Source: Acholoe squamosa (Eukaryota > Annelida > Polychaeta > Phyllodocida > Polynoidae). Taken from it: a stretch of 64,000 bases of DNA. A program made the translations under genes and the position numbers. Below the pieces are notes generated by a model. It saw only the letters and a program-made list of their open reading frames with translations. It did no database searches and was not told the origin of the DNA. Position 1 is the first letter of the stretch. Every line of letters begins with the position of its first letter. Positions 46,069-56,020 of this stretch are shown here, in pieces. The stretch is from assembly GCA_949317995.1 (NCBI GenBank), contig OX439041.1, positions 13,299,501 through 13,363,500 of the forward strand. Direction: 5' to 3'.

Positions 46069-48194
46069 TGGTTCTGTGGGGTGGTTGAGATGCTTGCCAC
46101 CAGGAGCTTGGAGATTTGATCCATCACATGAGGTGGTATTTGGGGGTTACTTTGTTGGTTCCCCTGGTAACCTCTTGTGTCAGGTTTGTAATCCTCCCGG
46201 CGTGAGTTGGAACCCTGGTTATATTGACCAGAGTTGCTGTATTGACCGGAGTTATTGGATCTCTGGTTGTTGTAGGCGCCATTGTTGTTGTAGGATCCAC
46301 TGTTGTAGTTCCTATGTGGACTCTGGCTCCTACTGTTGGATCCTTGATTATAGGATCCAGAGTTGTTTGAACCCTGGCTGTTGTTGTAGGATCCAGAGTT
46401 GTTGTAGGATCCACTGTTGTAGTTCCTATGTGGACTCTGGCTCCTACTGTTGGATCCTTGACTATAGGATCCAGAGTTGTTTGAACCCTGGCTGTTGTTG
46501 TAGGATCCAGAGTTGTTGTAGGATCCAGAGTTGTAGTTCCTATGTGGACTCTGGCTCCTACTGTTGGATCCTTGATTATTATAGGATCTGCCATTACTTG
46601 GGGTTCTGTCTCTCCTATCACTGTATGAAGAGTTACCATTGTTGGAGTTTGAAGAGCTGTTGTCTTTCCTACTGTTGTGACCCCCCCGGTTGTTGTTGTT
46701 GCCCCCTCTACCTCTACCTCTATTGGATTGGTAGTTGGGGTCATAGTTATTTCCTCTGTATCTACCGGTAGGGTCTCTTGATGCAACCTTAGCTTCCTGT
46801 TGCCTTACATGGGCACTAGACATTAGGTTAACATCTTCATCTGCACTAGTGCTGATTTCCTGGACCTTTTTCTTAGTAGGCTGTGGGTTGGATTCTGCAT
46901 CTCTTACCTTCCTAGATCTCTCTTGGGTCTCAACCTCTAGGGCTAGGTCTAGGGCTTGGTCAAAAGAGTCTATTTTCTTGTTCTCAAGAGCTACAGAGAT
47001 CCAGGGCCTCATGCCTTGGGTAAATGCCTTGCTTAGGGTTTCATCACTCTGGCGTTGGGCATTACACACTTTCCTGAGATGGCATGCATAGTCTAGAACA
47101 GGTTCATCTATCTTTTGTGCACGGAGTGCAGTCCTTGAGATTATATTGTCTCGAGTAGCAAAATACTCTTTTAATTTATTCACTACATTGGTCCATGTCA
47201 ACATATCAGGTGTGGCACTCTCCCTGAAGGATTCAAACCAAGCTAGTGCTTGTCCTTCGAGGTACTTGGGTAAATATGTTACCATGGTGTCACTGTCTGT
47301 CACTTTGTACTTATCCTTCAGATATTCTGGGAATTTGTGATCAATAAATAATGCTGTTGACATGAGTGGTGATGGGTGTGAAAAGGTTTTGGGTTTTGTT
47401 ACCTCATGTAGCCTGATCTTTCTGTCATCCTGTTGTTTTCTGTCTATGAGTTTGGTCATGTTGGACACCATGGAGATTATGATGTCATCTTTGGATCCAG
47501 AGGCAGATGGTGTGACAACAGGTGTGATGGCAGGTGTGGGAGCCTGTGGGGTCTGGGATGATACCATCTTCATGAGATCTGCTATCTGTTGTTGTTGTCT
47601 CTCTAGGGACTTCCGCTGATCTTCCATGGCCCTCTGTTGAGCATCTATTGCTGCATTCCTCTCTGCCAGTTGTTGGTTGAGGATCCTCTCCCTTTTCTCC
47701 TGCTGGGACTTGTTGGTCTCTAGGGCAGTAACTGCATCCTGGATGGCTTTCTCATAGGCCCTTATCTTCTCAGCTGTCTGATTAGGTTGGGGGCCTTCAT
47801 CGGTGTCCATGATGGAGGGTGTGGGGGAGGTGTCTCTGGAGGAGTGGCTGTCAAAGGCTGGAGCTGGGGTGGAGGATCTAGATGAGGGTGTGGATCCACC
47901 CCCTGAGGCAGATCCTTCTTCCCCTGAGGTAGATAGCGTGAGTTGGGCGTCCTGTAGAGATCCCTGGGAAATGTTGGATCCCTGAGAACTGGTTGTTCCC
48001 TGAGTAGACAGGGTGGGTGGTGTGGGGTCTACTGAGTGTGGGTCTGTTGTATTGGAGGCTGGTTTGCCTCCTGTGGGCCTCCTAGATCTTGGTGGGAGGG
48101 AGACCTCTTCAACAGGCCCCTGACTACGTAAGGTCTTTGTGTGTTGTTCTGCCAGCTTGACTGATAAGGCCTTGATGTGTGTGGTGGACCTCAC
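46059..48194 (-). CDS. gag: Gag polyprotein
   Basis: 711-residue open frame; the first codon is GTG, and the first ATG in frame is residue 129 (47810), giving 583 residues (start MDTDEGPQ). Residues 1-128 are Ser/Thr/Pro-rich and may be reached only by non-AUG start or splicing. A coiled-coil-like, Gln-rich region follows, then the retrotransposon Gag core (AWFESFRESATPDMLTW, KLKEYF, VLDYACHLRKVC). The C-terminal 230 residues are RGRGG- and N/S/G/R-rich, with three repeats of about 36 residues built on SRSQSPHRNYNSGSYNN. No CCHC zinc knuckle is present; nucleic-acid binding probably relies on the RGG/arginine-rich tail. ORFs of 220 and 231 codons overlapping this tail in other frames are by-products of the repeats. 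Confidence 0.93.
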   Translation of the reverse strand: MRSTTHIKALSVKLAEQHTKTLRSQGPVEEVSLPPRSRRPTGGKPASNTTDPHSVDPTPPTLSTQGTTSSQGSNISQGSLQDAQLTLSTSGEEGSASGGGSTPSSRSSTPAPAFDSHSSRDTSPTPSIMDTDEGPQPNQTAEKIRAYEKAIQDAVTALETNKSQQEKRERILNQQLAERNAAIDAQQRAMEDQRKSLERQQQQIADLMKMVSSQTPQAPTPAITPVVTPSASGSKDDIIISMVSNMTKLIDRKQQDDRKIRLHEVTKPKTFSHPSPLMSTALFIDHKFPEYLKDKYKVTDSDTMVTYLPKYLEGQALAWFESFRESATPDMLTWTNVVNKLKEYFATRDNIISRTALRAQKIDEPVLDYACHLRKVCNAQRQSDETLSKAFTQGMRPWISVALENKKIDSFDQALDLALEVETQERSRKVRDAESNPQPTKKKVQEISTSADEDVNLMSSAHVRQQEAKVASRDPTGRYRGNNYDPNYQSNRGRGRGGNNNNRGGHNSRKDNSSSNSNNGNSSYSDRRDRTPSNGRSYNNQGSNSRSQSPHRNYNSGSYNNSGSYNNSQGSNNSGSYSQGSNSRSQSPHRNYNSGSYNNSGSYNNSQGSNNSGSYNQGSNSRSQSPHRNYNSGSYNNNGAYNNQRSNNSGQYSNSGQYNQGSNSRREDYKPDTRGYQGNQQSNPQIPPHVMDQISKLLVASISTTPQNQEN
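46230..46610 (-). repeat. in-frame repeats in the Gag tail
   Basis: Three copies of a block of about 120 bp (gttcctatgtggactctggc on the plus strand is a landmark near 46308, 46422 and 46538), multiples of three bases, coding the SRSQSPHRNYN repeats. Confidence 0.85.
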
Positions 48195-48618
48195 TGACGT
48201 GTGGGAGACCTCACTGACGTGTGGGAGACCTCACTGACGTGTGGGAGACCTCACTGACGTGTGGGAGACCTCTTCTGACGTGTGGGAGACCTCACTGACG
48301 TGTGGGAGACCTCACTGACGTTTGGGAGACCTCACTGACGTTTGGGAGACCTCACTGACGTTTGGGAGACCTCACTGACGTTTGGGAGACCTCACTGACG
48401 TTTGGGAGACCTCACTGACGTTTTGGGAGACCTCACTGACGTTTTGGGAGACCTCACTGATATATGAGAGATCTTACTGTTGTGTGAGAGATCTCATTGA
48501 TGTGTGTGTGGGATCTCACTGATGTGTGGGAGATCTCATTGATGTGTGTGGGATCTCACTGATGTGCGGGAGATCTCATTGATGTGTGGGAGATCTCACT
48601 GGTATGTGGGAGATCTCA
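48186..48618 (-). repeat. 20-bp minisatellite in the retroelement leader
   Basis: About 21 units of acctcactgacgtgtgggag and variants, most regular from 48186 to 48460, decaying to gatctcattgatgtgtggga. Each regular unit holds TGACGT, the half-site core of CREB/ATF elements. Lies between the 5' LTR and gag; the first unit overlaps the nominal GTG start of the gag frame. Confidence 0.92.
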
Positions 48619-48828
48619 CTGGTGACCTTGGTGGGTATGGTGTCAAGGTCAAGGTCACTGGGTGGGTGGAGTGGGTCTTACTGTGTGTATGCGGTACCAG
48701 CTTTAATTTACTGTGTGCATGATTGTTCCCAGTTGCGGTACCAGCTTTAACTTACTGTGTGCATGATTGTTTTTAGTTGTGTTACCAGCTTTAAATTTTA
48801 TGAGCCTGTGAGAGATGGGATCTTAGTA

Positions 48829-48843
48829 GGATGTTCTCCACCA
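48829..48843 (-). other. possible primer-binding site
   Basis: Minus-strand TGGTGGAGAACATCC starts with TGG, as needed to pair a tRNA CCA end, but lies 18 nt inside the LTR end instead of next to it, and I cannot match it to a specific tRNA. Confidence 0.3.
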
Positions 48844-48861
48844 CTTTGTCATGGTAGAGTT

Positions 48862-50194
48862 TGGCATGATCAAGTTGTCATATGAGAAATATCATATGAC
48901 TAGTGGTGTATGGAGTAAATACATCAGGCTCATAATAAATAGTGTTATTTCCAGTTGTCAATGGTTTATTCAGCTTTAGGCAACATGTAAGAAATATCAA
49001 TCATACAGTAGTTAGTATGTAGGTAATTTGTACATACAGTAAACATACAGTAATTTATAAAGTATAATGTTCAGTTCCACTCCACCTGTGAGGTATTAAT
49101 AATACAGTGTCCAGCATAGTTCTAGGTGGGTTCCCACACCTAGCTCCTGACCTGCTGCTTAGAGGAATAATGTAATAATGGATAACTTTACCCTCTGGTG
49201 GAAGTCTTGAAGAAGATAGCCTCTGGCCACTAATGGTAGGAAACCAATGCCTGTCTAGCATAGTTTCACCATAGTGCAGTGGTATAGCAGGTAGCAGGAG
49301 ATGACTGGAGATGTTACCTCTAGAGCGGTTCTTGGTGATGTGTCTTCCTGGAGGTGCAGACAGGCTATTTGTAGCAAATCTTGGAAAAGCACCTCCAGAC
49401 TGACTGGAGCCAGCAGCATCTGCCTAACTCTACAATTGTTTGAGGGGACCCTTTCAAGTGTCACAGGGGGACAAAGGACCCCCATGGACGCCGCTATGGC
49501 CCCCATTGTCTTGGTCGGTTCTGCATCTTCAGACCCTCATAACTCGGTCGTTTATGCTTGTATAACCGCCATTTTGGGCATGCGCGGAGCTGAATGTGCC
49601 AAGATTATAATGCCCGCTGGATAGGCGCGTAACTCCCGCCGGTTTGTCTGTAGCTCACTCGGAGGTCAATTCAGTCTCCATGGCGTAACTTCCTTAATAC
49701 TGGGAGTTCCGCCTTGATCTTGGGCTCATTCTGACCGTCTAATTATGGGCTTTCCATAGAATTTTTGATATTTGACCTAGGTCGCTCAGGAGCGACGCTA
49801 GAGCGACCGGAAGGTTATGGCGTCGTGCTTATGTAACCCATTGTTCAGTCCTTAGAGTGCTCAGACACTCATGACGGCGTCAGCGGTGCTCAGGCACCCG
49901 TGACGGCCGGTTGCATTCACTTACAAGTTATTAATTTGTGCATTGAACCATGAGGTCGCACACTGAGACCCTCATTTTTATTATATTGTGCAGTGAACCA
50001 TTAGGTCGGAGCTTTTGATGTCATAAACTCTGTCTAACTGACTGTGGCTGGTGTGCAGTGGGGCATGAACGCTCTTATACAAAGTTTGAGCGCTCTTATA
50101 GCTCTTAGAACCAACCAATGTATTAATTTCATAGATATTTCTTTGATTAATACAAAATATGTTAGAATTTATGGAACAATAAAATGGTATATCA
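48862..50194 (-). repeat. 5' LTR with promoter and polyA signals
   Basis: 1,333 bp. In element orientation: a TATA-type box within TTTATAAA (49061-49054), AATAAA (48970-48965) about 90 bp later, and the LTR end about 100 bp after that, a normal U3-R-U5 order with R starting near 49025. Three differences from the 3' LTR. Confidence 0.93.
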
Positions 50195-50204
50195 TAGTCA
50201 CACA

Positions 50205-50340
50205 CAGCAGTCCCCATGGCTCATTTGTAAAGTCTCTGCCTTACTCACAAGAGATCCTTGGTTCAAATCCATGCCAAGCCTCCCTGTATTTTGCACATTT
50301 CGCCTTTCCATAGATTCAATGTACCACAGAGACCCCTGGT
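50205..50340 (+). repeat. tRNA-derived SINE-like sequence next to the 5' LTR
   Basis: A box TGGCTCATTTGTAAAG and B box GGTTCAAATCC spaced as in a tRNA (50218-50277). Cloverleaf pairing is weak. It starts about 10 bp from the retroelement edge. Confidence 0.55.
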
Positions 50341-51184
50341 GTACAAATGATGAACTAACAATACCCGCCAGCCACCTTAATTAAGGCAGTTACAGAAACA
50401 CGGCTCATTGTAAAATGAACCGACTGCAAGGCAACTCTAGAAATGACGGTTCATATGAACAGACTCAACAATACATTCACAAAGAAATGGCTTTCCATAC
50501 ATACATATTGAAACACAATGTGCAACCCATGAAGAAATCGCATGAGTGACCTTGTAGTATGTATAGTCCATAGAGTTGTACCCACAGCTTACTGAAAATT
50601 AGCGTCCGAATTGCAAACAGCCCATAGGACTCCATGTGCTATAGAAATCTTACACCGATCGCATTATGGAAATGTACTGAGGCGATTTTGTAGTGAGTAT
50701 AGCAAAAAAAGATTTGGCAGCCATTTACACAGAGAACCATCAATGCCAGGTGCTCAAAAACTTCACACAATGGAAAAGAAAAGTCATTCTAGGATACAGC
50801 TGAACACTCAAGAAGGTAAGTATTTCACAAATTGTCTTGACTTTTGGAATTGAGTTTTCTGGTGAAATAGGCGGTGCCATGCAGGAGCCCAGGGGCAACC
50901 CTGGGCCAATTAAAATCATATTCCTTGATACTATCGATTAAACACTAAAATGATCACAGGGCTCGACAATTCGTTTTATCAAGTACCTTTGTTACATTTT
51001 CACAAGGAAAACCTGACATCCACTTCACTCCTTTCCAAAAGTCATGACACCAAATTCAGCTACTGGGCTTAGTACATAAGAGCCTCTGTGCATAATTCAC
51101 CAACATCTGGAAAATTAAGTTGTAAATTCCTTCTGGTGTGGACCTTGTATATATGCTTACTGTCAAACCCCACACATGCTGTAC
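50341..51184. other. intergenic, nothing recognised
   Basis: An 80-codon plus ORF at 50611-50853 has no recognisable feature. No structured repeat seen. Confidence 0.4.
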
Positions 51185-51188
51185 TTAA

Positions 51189-51675
51189 AGGCCAAATCCC
51201 ACAATGCGAAAATGATCATAGAATCCTTGTGATTTATGCATGCCATGTTCCTTAGCCGATATTGGAGGGTAATATCGTCTAAGGAGGGCCTGTAACGGCT
51301 GAGGAGCCTTGCCAAAGTCTTGATTTCTATAGAGTAGAACATATCAAATATTTTTGATATTTTCTTCAGAAAAGGTCAGAAATCTCTGTGAATTTGTCTG
51401 AGGTCATGATTTACCAGCAAAGAGATGTATTTCACAATGCTTTACTGCCTAATAACAGCAATTGAATCAAAATCACAGAGATCAAGCAGTCAAAAGCAGC
51501 AATAGAATCAAAATCACAGAGATGTACTGCCCAATATTGGCTAGCAGTGGGACTTAGAGTAGGGAGTAGTGGGGTGAGAACCCTTGTGATTTAGGAAATT
51601 GACAAGAGTCCATGACTGCCTATGTCCAGAATCACAGACATGTCAGACCCATTTTTCACGTAGTGGGATTTGCCC
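51189..51675. mobile_element. TTAA-flanked MITE at the end of channel copy D
   Basis: Inverted ends (left AGGCCAAATCCCAC, right in reverse GGGCAAATCCCAC) lie inside TTAA at 51185-51188 and 51676-51679. 487 bp, non-coding; it contains a small duplication (atcaaaatcacagagat near 51467 and 51507). The right TTAA contains the TAA stop of the channel gene. Confidence 0.7.
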
Positions 51676-53463
51676 TTAATCCATCGTTCCATCATTTAAA
51701 TTGCACTCGTTTGTAACCACTCTTTCTGGTGATAGTGCTGCGTTCATATTTGTACAGGGAATGTAAGCCTTTCCTTTGTCAACATGAAATACTCTGTCAT
51801 GCCACCACTTGTATGCTGGCTTTATGAAAGGTATAGGGAGCAGGTCAACAATTTCCATTGTTATAATGTTTTGTGTTGTCAAAAGCGTTTCCCGTGCTGA
51901 TGAAATTTGTGTTACAGTATTTGCAAAGACACCAATGATGAAATTCATGAGTAGAAGTGTCCCAATAATTATATTAAAGAAGTACCATATCCAAAACAGG
52001 TATTTTGGATCTGAGTCATACTCAATATCAAACCCAGAAACTAGAAGGCCAAAGAAAGTGCCTACGGTATCAATGTAACTTCTCAATTCTTCAGGACATG
52101 GTGTCACCAGACTTCTTAGGACAAATGCCTGATGAGCAAGAAATACTAGAATGACAATTGAAATAGTTGTTAAGTCACTAACCATTTGAAGAAGGGTGAA
52201 AATACACCAACCCAGTACCGGTACAAATTGGAGAATGGTTAGCAATTGGGTAAATACAAGATTGTTCAATAAAAGATTAATAACTTTTAAACATGCATTA
52301 TTAGCCCTCCAGTCATTGACAAATATTGATATCCCATAAGTTAGACCAAAAATAACAAAGAAAAATCGCATATACCAGAAGGCGGCTGAATAGTAAATAA
52401 CTCTCTTCCTCCCATATGGAGTTCTTATGAGTGGTTTCATTGCCCCTAGTGCCCATATCTGGTAAGCAGAATAAGAAATACCAGCGAAGGATATCAACAT
52501 TAAAATCGCAGTAACAGCATAAATTACTCCAGGAGAACTGGAGAGTGGTGTCAAACTTGGACATATGGTAGAATTAACCGTAATATTTAGCATTGAGTCT
52601 TTCTGTTCATGAGCATAGTGAGTAGTTGCTTCTGTTAAGTAGTATATTATAAGATTCATCAGAAAAGTAAGCAGGCATAAGATGAACAACTTCGGGAGTG
52701 GGACTCTACTTTTCAATTTTATCCATGTCTTGAATGGTTCAGACTGAAGGAGCTCTAGTGTATCTTTGTCAAGCAACCGTTCTTCAGAAATATGTCCAAG
52801 GTGTAGAATCGGTGAAACAATTTTTCTGTTGCCTTGTATTCCTTCATAGTCAGAGATGTCATAAGCTCTATACTCATATATCCCAATAGTCCAGGTAATG
52901 AGATAGATATCTTCAGTGTTGATTATGACATTGGTCATTTTGTGTGTTGCAAGAGATATGCTTAATTCAAGTGGCCGAAACCCAACATCATTTTCTTGCA
53001 TCAAGAGAGTTCTCAAATCTTCTGTTGACAATATGGACTTCAACCAATTGAGAAAATTGGATATTTGTTCTTCTTTTCCATGTTGCAAGAATGCTAGTGT
53101 CACTAGGACATGGATAACATTCAATTTACGATTTTCTACTTTGAAGATATCCACCCCGTTTTCAATCAAAACAGCCATGACTTTCTTAGCGTGGAAGGCT
53201 GCAGACAAGCACCATGGTGTTATGATATCAAATCTTTCACAAGTATTGGACATCAGATGTTTCAGTTTAGCATCTTTGAATACAAATGTACCATTAAGTA
53301 ATGCATGGACTTGCTTCCCGTTCCTGTGAATGATCTGTAGTGCTGCTTGCGCATCATCGTTCACAATACAATTCCACCATTCTTGATATGAATTATCTGA
53401 CACATCTAATAAGGTGTCTTCCAACTCGTCAAACTGTTCCTTTGATATTGGTGTAACATGCAT
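51676..53463 (-). CDS. TRP-like ankyrin/ion-channel gene, intact copy D
   Basis: 595 residues, one uninterrupted exon, ATG at 53463. Residues 1-250 are a soluble ankyrin-like region (AAFHAKKVMAVLIENGVDIF, GFRPLELSISLATHKM). Six membrane segments: about 257-277, 312-337, 357-382, 394-428, 433-450 and 489-516. N-glycosylation sites at 293 and 297 lie in the S1-S2 loop. A pore-loop-like stretch (FFGLLVSGFDIEYDSD, 470-485) comes before the last segment, which ends NFIIGVFANTVTQ, the usual exit of a cation-channel S6. The C-terminus is short and Cys-poor. Predicted plasma-membrane cation channel of the TRP superfamily; subfamily unclear (TRPA/pyrexia-like is one option). The stop codon lies inside the TTAA duplication of the adjacent MITE, so the original C-terminus may have been longer. 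Upstream exons with more ankyrin repeats are possible. Confidence 0.85.
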   Translation of the reverse strand: MHVTPISKEQFDELEDTLLDVSDNSYQEWWNCIVNDDAQAALQIIHRNGKQVHALLNGTFVFKDAKLKHLMSNTCERFDIITPWCLSAAFHAKKVMAVLIENGVDIFKVENRKLNVIHVLVTLAFLQHGKEEQISNFLNWLKSILSTEDLRTLLMQENDVGFRPLELSISLATHKMTNVIINTEDIYLITWTIGIYEYRAYDISDYEGIQGNRKIVSPILHLGHISEERLLDKDTLELLQSEPFKTWIKLKSRVPLPKLFILCLLTFLMNLIIYYLTEATTHYAHEQKDSMLNITVNSTICPSLTPLSSSPGVIYAVTAILMLISFAGISYSAYQIWALGAMKPLIRTPYGRKRVIYYSAAFWYMRFFFVIFGLTYGISIFVNDWRANNACLKVINLLLNNLVFTQLLTILQFVPVLGWCIFTLLQMVSDLTTISIVILVFLAHQAFVLRSLVTPCPEELRSYIDTVGTFFGLLVSGFDIEYDSDPKYLFWIWYFFNIIIGTLLLMNFIIGVFANTVTQISSARETLLTTQNIITMEIVDLLPIPFIKPAYKWWHDRVFHVDKGKAYIPCTNMNAALSPERVVTNECNLNDGTMD

Positions 53464-54805
53464 GTTTTAAAGTCGTCCTAAAACAAAACCGTTATGGACG
53501 GTATGTAGCTAGGGAAGATACTGTTGCTCAAATTGTGTGTATATCCAGACTATCTGTAGAGATTTGTGAGGTCTACTACTCTCCTTTAGCAACCTCATGT
53601 CCATAAACTTGTATGATATCTATCCAATACAATTTTCAGTTTGTTTGTTTGGTTAGTTTTACGTCCGGGGGCCATTGAGGAACTCAATTTTCAGTACCTG
53701 TCATTATCGATCAAACAGCATTCATTCCATAGGGTTGAATCCCAGGCACATAGTAAATATAAAGGGTCAGCGCCCTAGGCATTATGTAGGTGCATTAGTG
53801 TTGTTGATCCCTGACACAGGGCAGAACTGCCTCTTCAGAGTCAACCTTTGTTGAGAAACCCACATTAACACATTGCCATGCCAGTTAAGTGATGGTCTTG
53901 TTTGAATTGCAGGAATGCTTTTAGCGCCATATACCATACTGATGTCTACCATATTGATCCACATAGGTGCCCTGGTTCTTATCAAGTCAGATCCCGTGTC
54001 AATGAGGATGTCTATTCAATACCCTGGCATTTATATTGTTATTAGATTTTCAGAAGTTAAACTGTAATAATTTGGTCTGTAATTTATAGGATTTGATATT
54101 AAGAGCTTTTGCTCGATATCAAGTATAAACATTTTTAACATATTTCGCCTTAGTTTTTTTTAGTCTTTCCTCAACTGAACTGGCAGGCTATTTTAATTTT
54201 TAGGTCTTTATTTACACAATCATGTGTATTTGGCCAAGTTCTGAGTCAATTGAGTCACTCGCGAGTCGCCACAACTCGTGTTATTGTAGCAGCTAAAAGA
54301 TCCGACCTACTTGGCTAATATTTTTCAGCATGTTACAAGAAACAAACAATTATCTTTTTTTGGCCCCAGTCTCTTCAATCCATAAAGTACGGTGTGTAAA
54401 TATTTAAGTTTGTGCAGTTCCAATGTATATTCACTGTCTACCTGTACACAGCTGTCACCAATACAGACAAATCTTTAAATCACTACATTATGGACCTAGC
54501 ATCAGTCCACTCCGACATTTGCAAAACCACAATGCAAATTCTCTTTTGTTAGCATGGACCATGATGGTCCTTTGGGGAGCATTGAAATAAAAAGTAAAAT
54601 AAAAGGCTGCCTTTCACTCAACAGCAGTTAGAGCCATGAGATGGAGCTCTAGTACATGACACAGGCTGCGATATTCAGCATGATTTTAAATCATTGAATT
54701 TTGTTCTAGTTTTCATGGGTGGTGGAGTATCCTGTCTTTTTGTATTCTCTATGCCAGATGCAAACAAAAACAGAGCAAAGGTCTAAACGATCTGTGTTTC
54801 ATGGA
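53464..54805. other. intergenic with one repeat fragment
   Basis: 53640-53700 carries tttgtttggttagttttacgtc, a motif also echoed near 59585 (gattgatttgtgttttac); it looks like a common dispersed repeat head. No gene supported. Confidence 0.4.
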
Positions 54806-54810
54806 GACCC

Positions 54811-54960
54811 TGGGGCGTGGGAAGCAGTTTCAGAGTGGGTGGGTCCAGGGGGTTTTCTGCAATTTTTGACCTCCCTTTGCTTGACCTTTTAGTTTTGACC
54901 TTTTGAGGAGTTGGCCAAAAGTGGGGGGGGGGGGCATGTCCCCCCTGCTTTCCACGCCCA
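54811..54960. mobile_element. small TIR element (MITE)
   Basis: Left GGGGCGTGGGAAGCAG and right, in reverse, GGGCGTGGAAAGCAGGG are inverted ends of a 150-bp non-coding unit with a G/C run. Target duplication not clear. Confidence 0.5.
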
Positions 54961-55069
54961 TGACACCAGTGTCATGTATACAGGTAATCTCTGCCTATAT
55001 GTTAGAACAAGGCAAGGTTCTGGCACCTCGAGAGGTGGCTCCCCCTTCTGTTACAATTATAACTGATTA

Positions 55070-56020
55070 TACCACGATTTGTGGGTTACACAGTGCTTTT
55101 TGGGGTCTATTCCCATCCACATATCTGTCGATATTGCACACCCTATAGGCTGTAACATCAATTTTGGAAGGCGTACGGTTATCCAGGTAAGGCGTGCGGT
55201 TATCCAGGTAAGGCGTGCGGTTATCCAGGATAACCGCACGCCTCTCATGTCCTCCCATGTCATATGTTACATGTTAAAACCCATGATAACCTTGACCAGG
55301 ACAGGGCTCGAACCTGCAGCCTCAGATCCCTAGTCCAACCCCCTATGCAGTGCGCCACAGGGACTGACGAGAAATGCTCGGTTCGAACCAAGTCTGGATA
55401 TGATACAAAGCCGTGAGCGCTGTCGCTGTCCGCTGCCGGGCGACGAGGTGTATTGTACACATAGCCAAGCCGAGAAGGGAGTAGACACCGTGGCCTAGCG
55501 GTTAGCGCTTTGCGCTCAGCCGTGAGAGGTACATGGATCGCGCCCCGGTCCGGGCGCATCTTTTTTCGCCGTGTGCGCTGCCGCTGTCCGCTGCCGGGCG
55601 AGGAGGTGTATTATACACAAACATAACCGCGAGAAGCTTCCTTTTTTGCCGTGTGCTTTGTCGCTGTCCGCTGCCGGGCGAGGAGGTGTATTATACACAA
55701 ACATAACCGCGAGAAGCTTCTTTTTTCGCCGTGTGCGCTGTCGCTGTCCGCTGCCGGGCGCAGAGGTGTATGTACCGATCGTGTACACACACTATGGCTG
55801 GCATGATCGAGTCCCGGGGAGGGGGAATAATTTTTGTTTTCAAATTGAATTTATTGGTATTATATTGATTATTTATTGGTTTCGTGGTATAAAATAAGTA
55901 GTCAATGGATAACTGATGACTCGTGGGGGTTATCAACGATAATAAGACTCGGCCTACGGCCTCGTCTTATTATCCGTCGATAACCCCCACTCGTCATCAG
56001 TTATCCATTGGTTACTTGTT
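55070..56020. repeat. SINE/hairpin composite repeat, copy 2
   Basis: Same plan as 32090-33100: leading ccacgatttgtgggtt block; a triplicated ggcgtgcggttatccagg stretch (55171-55240); minus tRNA-like sequence (about 55296-55368, B box in reverse GGTTCGAGCCC); plus tRNA-like sequence (about 55482-55559); three 80-bp minisatellite units from 55571, 55651 and 55731; then an AT-rich part and hairpin H2. Confidence 0.75.
55896..56019. repeat. long hairpin H2 with conserved apical core
   Basis: Arms of about 60 bp, nearly perfect; apical core ACTCGGCCTACGGCCTCGT. The outer part AAGTAGTCAATGGATAA is shared with H1, the inner stem differs from H1 on both sides together. Confidence 0.92.

Larger units (their letters stand above)
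34286..50194 (-). mobile_element. complete Ty3/gypsy retroelement with env-like gene, 15.9 kb
   Basis: Minus-strand order: 5' LTR (50194-48862), leader with minisatellite, gag, pol, env-like ORF, about 2.4 kb of 3' region holding an opposite-strand ORF and AT-rich repeats, polypurine tract, 3' LTR (35618-34286). LTRs start TG and end CA in element orientation, have equal length and differ at three sites, so insertion is recent. All three long ORFs are open. I see no clear 4-6-bp target duplication (left flank ...tagtgat, right flank tagtcac...). Domain order PR-RT-RNase H-IN places it in Ty3/gypsy (Metaviridae). Confidence 0.95.

Noticed and set aside
46076..46786. ORFs of 231 (plus) and 220 (minus) codons overlapping the gag tail
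   Set aside because: Low-complexity by-products of the repeated Asn/Ser/Gly codons in gag; the 220-codon frame begins with TTG, and no independent signal was seen.
48186..48618. CRISPR-like repeat array
   Set aside because: No spacers; a head-to-tail minisatellite within a retroelement leader.
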